Positions 7,706 to 16,555 of a DNA stretch of 57,697 nt are shown here, piece after piece. Within the stretch, counting starts at the first letter, position 1. Every line of letters begins with the position of its first letter. Origin of the DNA: Verrucomicrobia subdivision 6 bacterium (lineage in GTDB: Bacteria; Verrucomicrobiota; Verrucomicrobiia; Methylacidiphilales; Verrucolacustridaceae); the NCBI GenBank assembly GCA_947466515.1, contig CANIEM010000006.1, positions 1 to 57,697 on the forward strand, written 5' to 3'. The position numbers and the translations under genes were made by a program. A model generated the notes under the pieces. It was not told where the DNA came from and did not search any database. It worked only from the letters and a program-made list of their open reading frames with translations.

Positions 7706-8686
7706 TTGAAAAATAATCCCCATAAATTCTCGGTAGCAATTTTAGGACTAGGTAATATCGGCATGGGCTATGACAAAGGATTTCGGGGCGCCACCCATGT
7801 TTATACTCACGCAAGGGCTTTTGACCTTCATCCCGGATTTTCTTTGGTGGGTGCGTATGATACAAATCCAAGGAAAAGGGCGGAATTCCATACAAGATAT
7901 AAAAAGCCAGCTTTCTCATCCGTTGACAAAATGTTTAAGGAAGTTCGGCCCGAGGTGGTGGTGGTGGCCAGTCCTACTTCCGAACATAAAAAATCGGTGG
8001 CAACTGCCCTAGAAGGGGAAAATGTACTAGCCATTCTTTGTGAAAAGCCCATGGCGGCAAACATCGAGGATTCGAGCCAGATAGTCCAAGCCTGCAAAAA
8101 AAAACGAAAAGCGCTGTTTATTAATTTTATCAGGCGTGCTGATCCCGGAATATTGGAAGTGAAGCGTCGAATTGAAAACAGGCGAATTAAGGGGCCTTTT
8201 AAGTCTGTTGTTTGGTATTCCAAGGGATTGTTACATAATGGTTGCCACTATGTTGACCTAATGACATTTTGGTTTGGGCCCATCTACGGAGTGAGTTTAA
8301 TCGGTAGCGCTAAAAAACATTGGAAAGCGAAGAACGAACCAGATTGTCAACTTGATTGTGATTCAGGAAGTATTGTTTTTCTTGCTGCAGAAGAAAAAAA
8401 CTACTCCCATTATACATCTGAAATCGTTGCGCAAAATGGTCGGTTGCGGCTTGAAACGGATGGGACAATTTTATGGCAAGTTGCGGAATCCAACCCCCTT
8501 TTTTCTGGGCGTAGAAAACTAAATGCGCGGCCAGAAGTTATTCGCGGGGACATGTCTAGATATCAACTGAATATTGCTGAGCAGTTGTACCGTGCACTTG
8601 TCGGCAAAAAGCATGCACTTTGTTCTGGTTCGGAGGCGTTAGCTTCACAAAAATGGATCCACAAGATTTTACGTCATGAGTCCTAA
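7706..8686 (+). CDS. Gfo/Idh/MocA-family sugar oxidoreductase
   Basis: The 326-residue product has a Rossmann motif (ILGLGNIGMGYD) at residues 11-22 and the family signature CEKPMAANIE near 112-121. A C-terminal alpha/beta domain with LLHNGCHYVDLMTFWFG supplies the usual His-x3-Asp-like catalytic pair. Such NAD(P)-dependent enzymes oxidise nucleotide sugars, often at C3, before transamination. It overlaps a DegT aminotransferase that is followed by an acetyltransferase, which fits an oxidation-amination-acetylation route. The start is TTG at 7706 with a weak ribosome site. The exact substrate cannot be read. Confidence 0.82.
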   Translation: MKNNPHKFSVAILGLGNIGMGYDKGFRGATHVYTHARAFDLHPGFSLVGAYDTNPRKRAEFHTRYKKPAFSSVDKMFKEVRPEVVVVASPTSEHKKSVATALEGENVLAILCEKPMAANIEDSSQIVQACKKKRKALFINFIRRADPGILEVKRRIENRRIKGPFKSVVWYSKGLLHNGCHYVDLMTFWFGPIYGVSLIGSAKKHWKAKNEPDCQLDCDSGSIVFLAAEEKNYSHYTSEIVAQNGRLRLETDGTILWQVAESNPLFSGRRKLNARPEVIRGDMSRYQLNIAEQLYRALVGKKHALCSGSEALASQKWIHKILRHES

Positions 8687-9968
8687 TTCTTGTGGCAACG
8701 AACGCTTGGCTTTGCTGGGTGGGAAAAAAGCCATCCCCAACGCTTTCGCCAAATATAATCCCATCGGAAAGGAGGAGCTCGCAGCGGCACAACAGGTGAT
8801 TCAAAGCGGGGTGTTGTCCCAGTTTATCGGTGCTTGGCATGAGGACTTTTACGGAGGCCCCAAGGTTCGTGAATTTGAAAAGGCAGCGGCTAATTATTTT
8901 GGGGTCAAGCATGCTGTCACTGTTAATTCATGGACATCAGGGTTGGTGGCAGCCGTCGGTGCGATTGGAATTGAACCGGGTGATGAAGTAATTACCACGC
9001 CGTGGACTATGAGCGCAACGGCGACTGCCATCCTCCAGTGGAACGGCATTCCAGTCTTTGCCGATATTGATCCCGAAACCTACAACCTCGACCCAAAATC
9101 CATCGAAAAAAACATAACACCATTTACCCGTGCTATCATGGTCGCTGATATTTTTGGACAGTCCGCCGACATGGACGAGATTATGAAACTCGCCAAACGA
9201 CATAATTTGAAGGTCATTTCAGATACAGCTCAGGCGCCTGGAGCTCTTTATAAGGGGCGGTTTGCAGGCACCTGCGCGGACGTGGGTGGATATAGCCTAA
9301 ATTATCACAAGCATATCCATACCGGCGAGGGTGGGATTCTTGTGACCAACGACGACAAAATTGCTGAGCGACTCCAACTCATCCGAAACCATGCTGAGGT
9401 TGTTGTGGGAGATAAAGGGGTAAGCGACATTAGTAATATGGTTGGACACAACTTTCGCTTGGGCGAAATCGAATGTGCTATTGGAATCGAGCAGCTGAAA
9501 AAACTCGGCGGTCTAGTTGAGTCTCGACAGGCTTTGGCCGCTACCCTCAGTGAGGGGCTACAAGGATTACGTGGCTTAACAACGCCGGTCGTGAGATCAG
9601 ATCGTACCCACGTCTATTATGTTTACCCCATGCAATTGGATGTAGGTCAGATTGGTGTCACTCGGGATCGTCTGTGTGATGCTCTTAATGCGGAAGGTGT
9701 TGCCGTAAGCCGCCGGTACCAAAACATTCATCTGCTTCCGGTTTATCAACGAAAGATTGCCTTTGGATCAAAAGGATTTCCCTGGACATCGGATATTTGT
9801 CGTCGGCCTGTTTCTTACGCGAAAGGGATATGTCCGGTGGCGGAAGATCTCAACGACAACAGTTATATGGGATTAGGTCTTTGCATATACGACCTCTCTT
9901 TTGAAGACGTTCAGATGATTGCCCAAGCTTTTCAAAAAGTCTGGGCACAAATTGAATCTCTCAAATAA
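8676..9968 (+). CDS. DegT/DnrJ/EryC1-family sugar aminotransferase
   Basis: The 430-residue product is a PLP-dependent aminotransferase of nucleotide sugars. The probable PLP lysine is in YSLNYHKHIHTGEGG near residue 213, the cofactor aspartate in VISDTAQAPGALYKG near 186, and the substrate contact region in MVGHNFRLGEIECA near 262. It is longer than PseC and carries an N-terminal GERLALLGG-type extension (NERLALLGGKKAIPN) seen in a distinct DegT subgroup. It overlaps the preceding oxidoreductase by 11 bases and probably aminates the keto sugar that enzyme makes. Confidence 0.85.
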   Translation: MSPNSCGNERLALLGGKKAIPNAFAKYNPIGKEELAAAQQVIQSGVLSQFIGAWHEDFYGGPKVREFEKAAANYFGVKHAVTVNSWTSGLVAAVGAIGIEPGDEVITTPWTMSATATAILQWNGIPVFADIDPETYNLDPKSIEKNITPFTRAIMVADIFGQSADMDEIMKLAKRHNLKVISDTAQAPGALYKGRFAGTCADVGGYSLNYHKHIHTGEGGILVTNDDKIAERLQLIRNHAEVVVGDKGVSDISNMVGHNFRLGEIECAIGIEQLKKLGGLVESRQALAATLSEGLQGLRGLTTPVVRSDRTHVYYVYPMQLDVGQIGVTRDRLCDALNAEGVAVSRRYQNIHLLPVYQRKIAFGSKGFPWTSDICRRPVSYAKGICPVAEDLNDNSYMGLGLCIYDLSFEDVQMIAQAFQKVWAQIESLK

Positions 9969-9986
9969 ATCGATAGAGAAAAAAGT

Positions 9987-10529
9987 TTGGAACCGACGCC
10001 CCCCAGCTACTGCCTGCAAGGGAGGCGAGTTATATTAATGCCCTTTGGCCCGGACGATATCACGGACGATTACATCGGCTGGCTGAATGATCCTCAAGTG
10101 GTTCGCTTTAGCAACCAGCGTTTTCACCGCCATTCCCCAGGGACGTGCCAAAAGTACCTTTCATCGTTCATGGGAACTAATCATTGGTTTCTAAAAATTG
10201 TAGATGGGCAAGACGGTCTGACTATCGGCACGATGACGGCATATGTTTCGGCGCATCATCGCACTGTGGATATGGGCATCCTCATCGGACGTCGGGAGGC
10301 GTGGGGGCAAGGCTTAGGTCAAGATGCGTGGAACACTCTGATGGGGTGGTTTCTTGAGAAAGCGAAGTTGCGCAAGGTGACTGGCGGGGCGATGAGGGCG
10401 AATGTCGCGATGGTGCGGATCATGGAAAAATCTGGGATGACCCTCGAAGCCGTTCGAGGCGCGCAGGAGCTACTGGAAGGCAAGCCACAGGATTTGCTTT
10501 ATTATGCAAAATTCCATGCGTCCAACTGA
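9987..10529 (+). CDS. RimJ/RimL-type GNAT acetyltransferase
   Basis: The 180-residue product has the RimJ/RimL-like pattern DDITDDYIGWLNDPQVVRFSNQ near the N-terminus, the acetyl-CoA loop GRREAWGQGLGQDAW near residues 90-104 and MRANVAMVRIMEKSGM near 133-148. It follows an oxidoreductase and an aminotransferase, so N-acetylation of the new amino group is the simplest role. It is clearly different from the PseH-like protein. The start is TTG at 9987, 18 bases after the aminotransferase stop. A protein target instead of a sugar cannot be excluded. Confidence 0.75.
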   Translation: MEPTPPSYCLQGRRVILMPFGPDDITDDYIGWLNDPQVVRFSNQRFHRHSPGTCQKYLSSFMGTNHWFLKIVDGQDGLTIGTMTAYVSAHHRTVDMGILIGRREAWGQGLGQDAWNTLMGWFLEKAKLRKVTGGAMRANVAMVRIMEKSGMTLEAVRGAQELLEGKPQDLLYYAKFHASN

Positions 10530-11397
10530 ACCTTCTAGGCCTTTTGGCGTCGTCTGCCACGATGCCGGGGGTGCTAGACAGATTGCCGCTATTTTACTTA
10601 GGTGGGGCTGGCAACCGGCATGGGTTCAAGCGAGAGGTCCCGCAGTTGAGGTTTTTCATCGCGACATGCCTTGCGTTCCAGTCCGGTCTGAACTTTCTGA
10701 TCTCCATGGGATAAGGGCGATAATCACTGGTACTGGTTGGGCCAGTGATTTCGAGTACGAGGCACGACGCGCAGCCCGTAAGACAGGCGTGCGTTCTATT
10801 ACGGTGCTTGATCACTGGGCCAACTATGAGGACCGATTTATACGGAATGGAGAAAGGCTTTTGCCTGATGAGTTATGGGTGGTCGATGAATACGCAGAGG
10901 GACTTGCCCAGCAGTTGTTTCCAGGCACCCAGATTGTGCGGGTGCCGGATTCTTATGCAGAGCGTGAACTCAGGCATATAACTCCCCTCTCGAGATTTAC
11001 GCCTAATCGGGTGCTTTACCTACTCGAGCCGATCCGTTCGAATTGGGGCAGAAAGGAGCCGGGAGAGTTTCAGGCGTTGCGTTATTTTCTCGCGAAATGG
11101 CCCCTCTTGAATTTGCCTGCTGAGACCGAAATATGGCTGCGTCTACATCCTTCCGAGACGCCAGAAAAATACTCGGCTTTTTTGGATGAAAATGCACAAC
11201 TTTTTCTGCGTTTAAGCCAAGGCTCTTTGGTTGAGGATATCTCGCTGGCTCGCTGGGTTGTGGGATGTCAAACCTATGCGATGACCTTAGCTTTGGCGGC
11301 CGGCCGCGTGGTCTTCAGCACCCTCACGCCTTGGGCACCCCAAAAGGTTCTTCCTCATCCGGGAATCCAATATTTGAGGGAGATGGCGTTAGCATGA
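10504..11397 (+). CDS. Uncharacterised protein of the amino-sugar locus (possible GT-B-like or PseG-like fold)
   Basis: I do not recognise a family with certainty for this 297-residue product. The N-terminus VVCHDAGGARQIAAILLRWG resembles a phosphate-binding glycine loop. The C-terminus CQTYAMTLALAAGRVVFSTL looks like the nucleotide-sugar region of MurG/PseG-like GT-B proteins. Its start overlaps the acetyltransferase gene by 26 bases; an alternative ATG at 10516 shortens the overlap. Its stop overlaps the amidotransferase start in ATGA. Since no standard PseG is present, it is a candidate UDP-sugar hydrolase, but that is speculation from fold-like features and position only. Confidence 0.5.
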   Translation: MQNSMRPTEPSRPFGVVCHDAGGARQIAAILLRWGWQPAWVQARGPAVEVFHRDMPCVPVRSELSDLHGIRAIITGTGWASDFEYEARRAARKTGVRSITVLDHWANYEDRFIRNGERLLPDELWVVDEYAEGLAQQLFPGTQIVRVPDSYAERELRHITPLSRFTPNRVLYLLEPIRSNWGRKEPGEFQALRYFLAKWPLLNLPAETEIWLRLHPSETPEKYSAFLDENAQLFLRLSQGSLVEDISLARWVVGCQTYAMTLALAAGRVVFSTLTPWAPQKVLPHPGIQYLREMALA

Positions 11398-12524
11398 AAT
11401 ACTGCAGTCGGTGCCTTCAACCGGATACTCGGCCGGGCATCCGCTTTGACCCGCGTGGCATCTGCCCTGCGTGTGCTTATCACGAAGGACTCGTTCACGT
11501 CGATTGGGATGAACGGAAGCGCGAGCTTCAAGAGGTGGTTGCATTCGGCCGTGCTCACAAGAATGGGGCTTATGATTGCATTATCGGAGTAAGTGGTGGC
11601 AAGGATAGCACCCGCCAGGCGATTTTTGTTAAAGAGGAGCTAGGAATGAATCCCTTACTGGTAAATTTGGGTTATCCCCCAGAGCAGGTCACCCAGCGAG
11701 GCGTTGAAAATGTATCAAATCTAATCCGCCACGGTTTCGATTGCGTCGCCATTCACCCGGGTCCACAGATGTGGCGTAAGCTTATGCAGAAAGGTTTTTT
11801 GGAATATACAAATTGGTGTAAATCCACTGAACTCGCGCTCTTCAGCAGCGTGCCCCGATTGGCGATTGCTTACCAGATTCCCTTGATCTGGTGGGGAGAA
11901 AACGCTGCCCTGCAGCTTGGCGATCTCAATGTGATGGGGAAAAGTGGGGCCGACGGCAACAATTTACGCCGAATGAACACTTTGGGGGGTGGGGACGTGA
12001 CTTGGTTGTTAGATGAAGAAATTCGGCGAAATCAAATCCTTCAGTATCTTTATCCGAAGGAAGAAGAAATGACCCGCGGGAATCTTAGAATCACTTTTCT
12101 TGGTTATTTTTGGAGGGATTGGTCTTTGCGAGATAATGGCACCTATTCGGCTTTAAGAGGTCTGGATATCCGCCGGGAAAAACCTTGGGAAATCGGCGAT
12201 CCAGTTGGAGTTACCTCTTTGGATGAGAATTGGGTGACTCTTAATCAGATGATCAAATACCTGAAATTTGGATTCGGGAGAGTGGCTGATTATGTTAACG
12301 AAGATATTCGCAACGGTCATATAACCCGCGATGAGGGCATTCAGCTAAATGAGAAATATGATGGAAAGTGTTCCGACGTATATATCGAGAGTTTTTCGCA
12401 TTATGTAGGCATCACGGTGAAAGAGTTTTGGCGGCAGGTGGACAAAGCGGTGAACCCAGATCTGTTTATCAAGGCGGGTTTGGGAAAATATCTTCCCCGC
12501 TTCAAGGTAGGGGTTGGATTATAA
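11394..12524 (+). CDS. wbpG: N-acetyl sugar amidotransferase, WbpG/PseA family (copy 1)
   Basis: The 376-residue product has two Cys pairs (C4/C7 and C24/C27) forming a probable zinc site and the PP-loop ATP pyrophosphatase motif SGGKDS at residues 67-72. Family members such as WbpG of Pseudomonas aeruginosa O5 and PseA of Campylobacter activate an acetamido group with ATP. They then replace its oxygen with ammonia, giving an acetamidino group. The start was set at the ATG overlapping the previous stop (ATGA) because the Cys motif begins there. HisH and HisF homologs follow directly and would supply ammonia. Proximity to the pse genes makes a pseudaminic acid derivative a reasonable substrate. 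Confidence 0.88.
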   Translation: MKYCSRCLQPDTRPGIRFDPRGICPACAYHEGLVHVDWDERKRELQEVVAFGRAHKNGAYDCIIGVSGGKDSTRQAIFVKEELGMNPLLVNLGYPPEQVTQRGVENVSNLIRHGFDCVAIHPGPQMWRKLMQKGFLEYTNWCKSTELALFSSVPRLAIAYQIPLIWWGENAALQLGDLNVMGKSGADGNNLRRMNTLGGGDVTWLLDEEIRRNQILQYLYPKEEEMTRGNLRITFLGYFWRDWSLRDNGTYSALRGLDIRREKPWEIGDPVGVTSLDENWVTLNQMIKYLKFGFGRVADYVNEDIRNGHITRDEGIQLNEKYDGKCSDVYIESFSHYVGITVKEFWRQVDKAVNPDLFIKAGLGKYLPRFKVGVGL

Positions 12525-13153
12525 AACAACCCGCCATCGTAATCGCCAACTATGGCACTGGGAATATTGATTCCGTGAGGAACGCGATATCCGCACTCGG
12601 GTATTGTAAGGTCGTCCTTTCTTGTGAGCCGCAGGTGATTGCTCAGGCCAATGCGATCATCTTACCAGGGGTAGGGGCTTTTGCCGAGTGCGCACACAAC
12701 CTTAGGGAGCGACATCTCGACGAGATCCTCGGGGAGGTGGTGCTGAAGCGGGGAACGCCGATGCTGGGTATTTGCGTGGGGATGCAGTTGCTGGCGGACT
12801 TTTCAGAGGAGGGCGGGCGCCATGCAGGGTTAGGATGGATCCCAGGAGCGGTCCGCAGGTTTGAATTGCCCAAAGAGTATGCCGTGCCTCATGTCGGTTG
12901 GAACGAGGTCCGACCCATGCGTCGCGAGCACCTATTTTCCAACCTTAGCGAAAGCCCTAACTTTTATTTTGACCACAGCTATCATTTCCAATGCGCCCCT
13001 GAACATGTGCTGGCGCACTGTGAGTATGGCCTTTCGGTTGTGGCGGCGGTGCAACGAAATAACATTTTCGGGGTGCAGTTTCACCCCGAAAAAAGTCAGA
13101 ACAACGGCCTGAAACTATTTCGTGCTTTCTTAAACGCCGTAGGCTCATGCTGA
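12518..13153 (+). CDS. hisH2: HisH-like glutamine amidotransferase (copy 1), with unusual start
   Basis: The product is a class I glutaminase of about 211 residues: the nucleophile is in GICVGMQ (C86) and the His-Glu pair in FHPEKS near 190. The N-terminus IVIANYGTGNIDSVRNA matches HisH. No ATG, GTG or TTG lies near the conserved N-terminus. The ATT at 12518 overlaps the preceding TAA stop and sits 5 bases after AGGTAGGGG, so I chose it; ATA at 12521 is also possible. The only ATG in frame, at 12368, would add 50 unrelated residues. It should hydrolyse glutamine to feed ammonia to the HisF-like partner and WbpG rather than act in histidine synthesis. Confidence 0.8.
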   Translation: MIKQPAIVIANYGTGNIDSVRNAISALGYCKVVLSCEPQVIAQANAIILPGVGAFAECAHNLRERHLDEILGEVVLKRGTPMLGICVGMQLLADFSEEGGRHAGLGWIPGAVRRFELPKEYAVPHVGWNEVRPMRREHLFSNLSESPNFYFDHSYHFQCAPEHVLAHCEYGLSVVAAVQRNNIFGVQFHPEKSQNNGLKLFRAFLNAVGSC

Positions 13154-14016
13154 AAAAGAGAATCATTGCCACCCTAGTGGTGAGGCAAGGGATCGTTGTG
13201 CAGAGCATCGGCTTTCGGACCTATCTTCCAGTGGGGCGGCCTGAGATCGCCATTGAATTTCTTAATGATTGGGGGGTGGATGAGATCGTTTTACTCGACA
13301 TTTCTGCAACGGTCGAATTCAGGGGTCCGGATATGGCGATGGTTGAGCGTGTGGCCAAGAGGTGCCGTGTTCCGCTGCTTGTAGGCGGTGGAATCCGCAC
13401 TTTAGCTCATGCCCGCGAACTGGTGCATAGCGGTGCGGATAAAGTTGCCTTTAATCAAGCTAGTCTTCAAACCCCAGACTTACTAACCCAAGTGGCGAAC
13501 GTTTTAGGGAACCAGTGTGTTGTGGGGGCCATTGATGGTCTCCGGACCACTTCAGGTTATAAGGTATATGATTATGTGCTTGGCCAAACAACCTCCCAAG
13601 ACCCAACTGATTTAGCGCAGGCCATGGTGCGACTAGGCTGCGGTGAGATTTTCATCCAGTCGGTGGATCGTGATGGAAGCCATCAAGGATTCGACCTGCC
13701 GTTAATCCAAGCAGTTCGGGAGGGGGTGGACGTGCCTGTTATTTGCTGCGGAGGAGCAGGAGGCGCAGCCCATTTTGTCGAAGTATTTGAAGGCACCGAT
13801 GTTCATGCCGCATCAGCTGCAAATATTTTTCACTACACTGAGCACAGCGTCACTGTTGCCAAAGCTGCGTTACTCCGAGCTGGGGTATTCGTGCGTAATG
13901 ATGCCCGTGCCAACTATTTGGAAAATCTTTTGGGCAAGAATGGACGGTTAGAGAAAAAGACCGATCAGGCACTGGAAGAAATGCTTTTTGTCCGAATCGA
14001 AAAAGAGGTCATCTGA
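13147..14016 (+). CDS. hisF2: HisF-like ammonia-channelling barrel (copy 1), catalytic Asp11 lost
   Basis: The 289-residue product is a TIM barrel matching HisF (KRIIATLVV at the start, LVGGGIRT near 80, SVDRDGSHQGFDL near 175, CCGGAGG near 200). True HisF has an essential Asp at position 11; here residue 11 is Val (TLVV instead of CLDV). The aspartate corresponding to Asp130 seems kept (GAIDGLRT). Loss of Asp11 argues against imidazole glycerol phosphate cyclisation. A role as the ammonia-conducting partner of HisH for WbpG fits better. It is longer than usual HisF (about 255) by a charged C-terminal tail. It overlaps hisH by 7 bases. Confidence 0.85.
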   Translation: MLKKRIIATLVVRQGIVVQSIGFRTYLPVGRPEIAIEFLNDWGVDEIVLLDISATVEFRGPDMAMVERVAKRCRVPLLVGGGIRTLAHARELVHSGADKVAFNQASLQTPDLLTQVANVLGNQCVVGAIDGLRTTSGYKVYDYVLGQTTSQDPTDLAQAMVRLGCGEIFIQSVDRDGSHQGFDLPLIQAVREGVDVPVICCGGAGGAAHFVEVFEGTDVHAASAANIFHYTEHSVTVAKAALLRAGVFVRNDARANYLENLLGKNGRLEKKTDQALEEMLFVRIEKEVI

Positions 14017-15263
14017 TGCAGTTCTGCACTCGCTGTCTATATACTGATCAGCACCCGTTGCATCTGACTTTTGATAAACACGGTGTGTGTAGCGGTTGTC
14101 GGATTCACGACGAGAAGGATGTGCTGGACTGGCGAGAGCGTGGCGAGCGATTACGAATAATCCTAGAGCAGTACCGTTGTCGCTCAGGAAATAACTACGA
14201 TTGTATCGTACCAGTGAGTGGGGCAAGAGATTCTTACTTTATTGTCCATACCATAAAGAACGTCTATCGCATGAACCCATTACTGGTTACCTACAACAAG
14301 CAGTACAACACGGCCGTTGGAGTTAGAAATCTTGCTAACCTGCGCACGCGTTTCGACTGCGACATCATGACCCTGACAGGGAATCCCGAAATGGTTAAAA
14401 AGATAACACGCTCTACTATGAGACAATTCGGAAGCATATATTGGCACTGTCTCGCTGGCCAGACGGTCTATCCGGTGCAGATGGCGACAAAACTTAAAAT
14501 ACCCTTAATCGTCTGGGGAGCTCATCAGGGCGTAGACCAAGTGGGGATGTTTAGCCATTTAGATGAAGTGGAGATGACCCGAAAATATCGCAAGGAACAC
14601 GACCTGATGGGTTACGAGGCTGAAGATCTAATCAACGATTTTGACAATATCACTGAAAAGGACATTACGACCTTCCAATACCCCGATAATCGAGAGATTG
14701 AACAGGTAGGTGTTCGAGGGATTTACTTGAATAATTATCTGCGTTGGGATTCTCGAAAACAGCATGAAATGATGATCGCAAAGTACGGGTACGAGACAGC
14801 TTTACAGGCACGCACTTTTGACACCTACAATGATGTTGACTGCTGGAACTACTCCGATGTGCACGACTATATCAAAGTAATTAAGTATGGCTACGGCAAG
14901 GTAGTTGATCATGCATGCCGCGAAATACGCTTAAGAAGCATGTCTAGGGCAACGGGGATAAAATTAGTAAAGAAGCACATGGTTGCGAAGCCGCGAAACG
15001 TTAAACTGTATCTCGACTGGCTAGGAATAACAGAAAATGCGCTTCACTACATCATCGATCAACACCGGAAGACGTCACTCTGGCGACGGAATGAAAAATG
15101 GAACTGGGAAATGAAGGATAATTATATCAAAAGATTAATTCAGTCCGAAAAAGATATCAAAGGTCGGGCGGTGAAATGCTCATACCGAACTTTTGTGAAA
15201 ACCGGAAAAGGCAAAAGCACAGACTCGGAAGACAAATATATCTTAATTGGTAGAGGGGCGTGA
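14016..15263 (+). CDS. WbpG/PseA-family amidotransferase (copy 2), altered PP-loop
   Basis: The 415-residue product shares the Cys pairs (C4/C7, C25/C28) and overall layout of the family. Its PP-loop reads SGARDS at 68-73 instead of SGGxDS, replacing the second glycine by alanine. The following YFIVHTIKNVYRMNPLLV segment fits the family. The C-terminus is longer and more basic than in copies 1 and 3. The gene starts inside the hisF stop (TGATG) and belongs to the same transcript. Base composition becomes more A-rich from here to 16531. The altered loop may change ATP handling or mark a specialised subfamily; it may still be active. Confidence 0.78.
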   Translation: MQFCTRCLYTDQHPLHLTFDKHGVCSGCRIHDEKDVLDWRERGERLRIILEQYRCRSGNNYDCIVPVSGARDSYFIVHTIKNVYRMNPLLVTYNKQYNTAVGVRNLANLRTRFDCDIMTLTGNPEMVKKITRSTMRQFGSIYWHCLAGQTVYPVQMATKLKIPLIVWGAHQGVDQVGMFSHLDEVEMTRKYRKEHDLMGYEAEDLINDFDNITEKDITTFQYPDNREIEQVGVRGIYLNNYLRWDSRKQHEMMIAKYGYETALQARTFDTYNDVDCWNYSDVHDYIKVIKYGYGKVVDHACREIRLRSMSRATGIKLVKKHMVAKPRNVKLYLDWLGITENALHYIIDQHRKTSLWRRNEKWNWEMKDNYIKRLIQSEKDIKGRAVKCSYRTFVKTGKGKSTDSEDKYILIGRGA

Positions 15264-15277
15264 AAGAAGGCTAATCA

Positions 15278-16531
15278 GTGCATTTCCGACCGCTAGTCAA
15301 GATGGGATTCGCAACTTTCGCCAGGCAACACAAGCAATACGACTTAATTATTCTTTGTCACGATGTTGACAGAGGAATTAATCTAAACGGAAAAGCAGCT
15401 AGCCAGATTCTTGATCTTGTCGCTGATCAACTAGAAAAAAAGGGGTTTTCATGTCTTCGGGTAGCCTCATTAGGCTCAAGCCTTACTGGGGAAAAGGCAT
15501 ATAAAGAACCAATCTCATTAAGAAGCATAAAACGAAAAATAAAGCTAAAGCTCTTAATTCGCTCACTGATCAAAGGAAAAAAACTAAGACGAAAATATAA
15601 ACAAAGGGTTGTTGCAAAAAAGCTGTATGAAGAACTGTTATTTAAAACGAAAGCAAAAGTTGTTCTGGCAATCAGCCCGGAGCCAATTCTGTGTCAGATT
15701 GGTTATGATAAAAAAATAGCGATTATTGAGGCGTGCCATGGATTCGGATTGCCGCCTAACTGTCCAGTAACTGGAGCGAAGGCTCGATCTAGAATCTCTG
15801 AAAGATATGAGCCAGCTTTTTATATTAGCTTTGACACAATGACACACAAAACGAGGAGTGAGGGAGATCCGGGCAAGAAAACAAAATCTTTAATTGCCCA
15901 AAGACCGCTTATCAATGAAGAACTTTTTAGACAAAGCTATGGCTTCAAGGAAATAGTCCAATGTTATGGCAAAAGGGGTCTAATTACCATGCAGTGGGGT
16001 TATGATGGAGAAGCTACTTTTTTGAGGGGAATCATACCGGACGGGGTAATGCATCCGGCCCTCTTGGAGATCATCCAAAAGAGAAAAGATATCACATGGC
16101 TCATCCGATTCCACCCCATGCAGACAAGGAGAAAAGAAAAATGGAGGAAAATTGCAACCTTTATTAAGGACAACCTTTATTCTAAGGGATTAGCCGTTAT
16201 TGACGTTTCATTTCTTCCGCTGGATTTTGTTCTATCTCAGGCTGATTTTCATATCACGATGATGAGTGGAGCGGTTTATGAGTCTGCTTCCTCGGGTGTT
16301 CGATCGATTGCCTTGTGCCCGACAATTCATCCCGGCGGGATAAATGAAGAGTTTTTTACAGATTTAGAAAAAGAAGGGATGCTTCAAAAATGCAAACTGG
16401 ATGCGTCCTTGATAGGTCTGAAAATCGACGAACTTTCCTCCCCGACCGGTGATAATAGACTTTCAGCTTCTGATGCACCTGAGATGGTTGAGGTTGTCTC
16501 CAAAATTTTGCTGGGCAGAGATGATGGTTAG
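15278..16531 (+). CDS. Uncharacterised glycosyltransferase-like protein (GT-B-like)
   Basis: I do not place this 417-residue product in a named family. Features seen are a very basic segment near residues 85-125, WLIRFHPMQTRRKEKWRK near 275-292, and a C-terminal ITMMSGAVYESASSGVRSIAL near 330-350. A His-Pro followed by Lys and a Ser/Gly-x4-Glu segment occur in CDP-glycerol, polysialyl- and capsule-type GT-B transferases, so a transferase role is plausible. The start is GTG at 15278 after a GAAAGAAGG ribosome site. It lies between amidotransferase copy 2 and the second hisH and shares their A-rich composition. Confidence 0.5.
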   Translation: MHFRPLVKMGFATFARQHKQYDLIILCHDVDRGINLNGKAASQILDLVADQLEKKGFSCLRVASLGSSLTGEKAYKEPISLRSIKRKIKLKLLIRSLIKGKKLRRKYKQRVVAKKLYEELLFKTKAKVVLAISPEPILCQIGYDKKIAIIEACHGFGLPPNCPVTGAKARSRISERYEPAFYISFDTMTHKTRSEGDPGKKTKSLIAQRPLINEELFRQSYGFKEIVQCYGKRGLITMQWGYDGEATFLRGIIPDGVMHPALLEIIQKRKDITWLIRFHPMQTRRKEKWRKIATFIKDNLYSKGLAVIDVSFLPLDFVLSQADFHITMMSGAVYESASSGVRSIALCPTIHPGGINEEFFTDLEKEGMLQKCKLDASLIGLKIDELSSPTGDNRLSASDAPEMVEVVSKILLGRDDG

Positions 16532-16555
16532 ATAGAAGTAGTCCCTTTAAGAATC

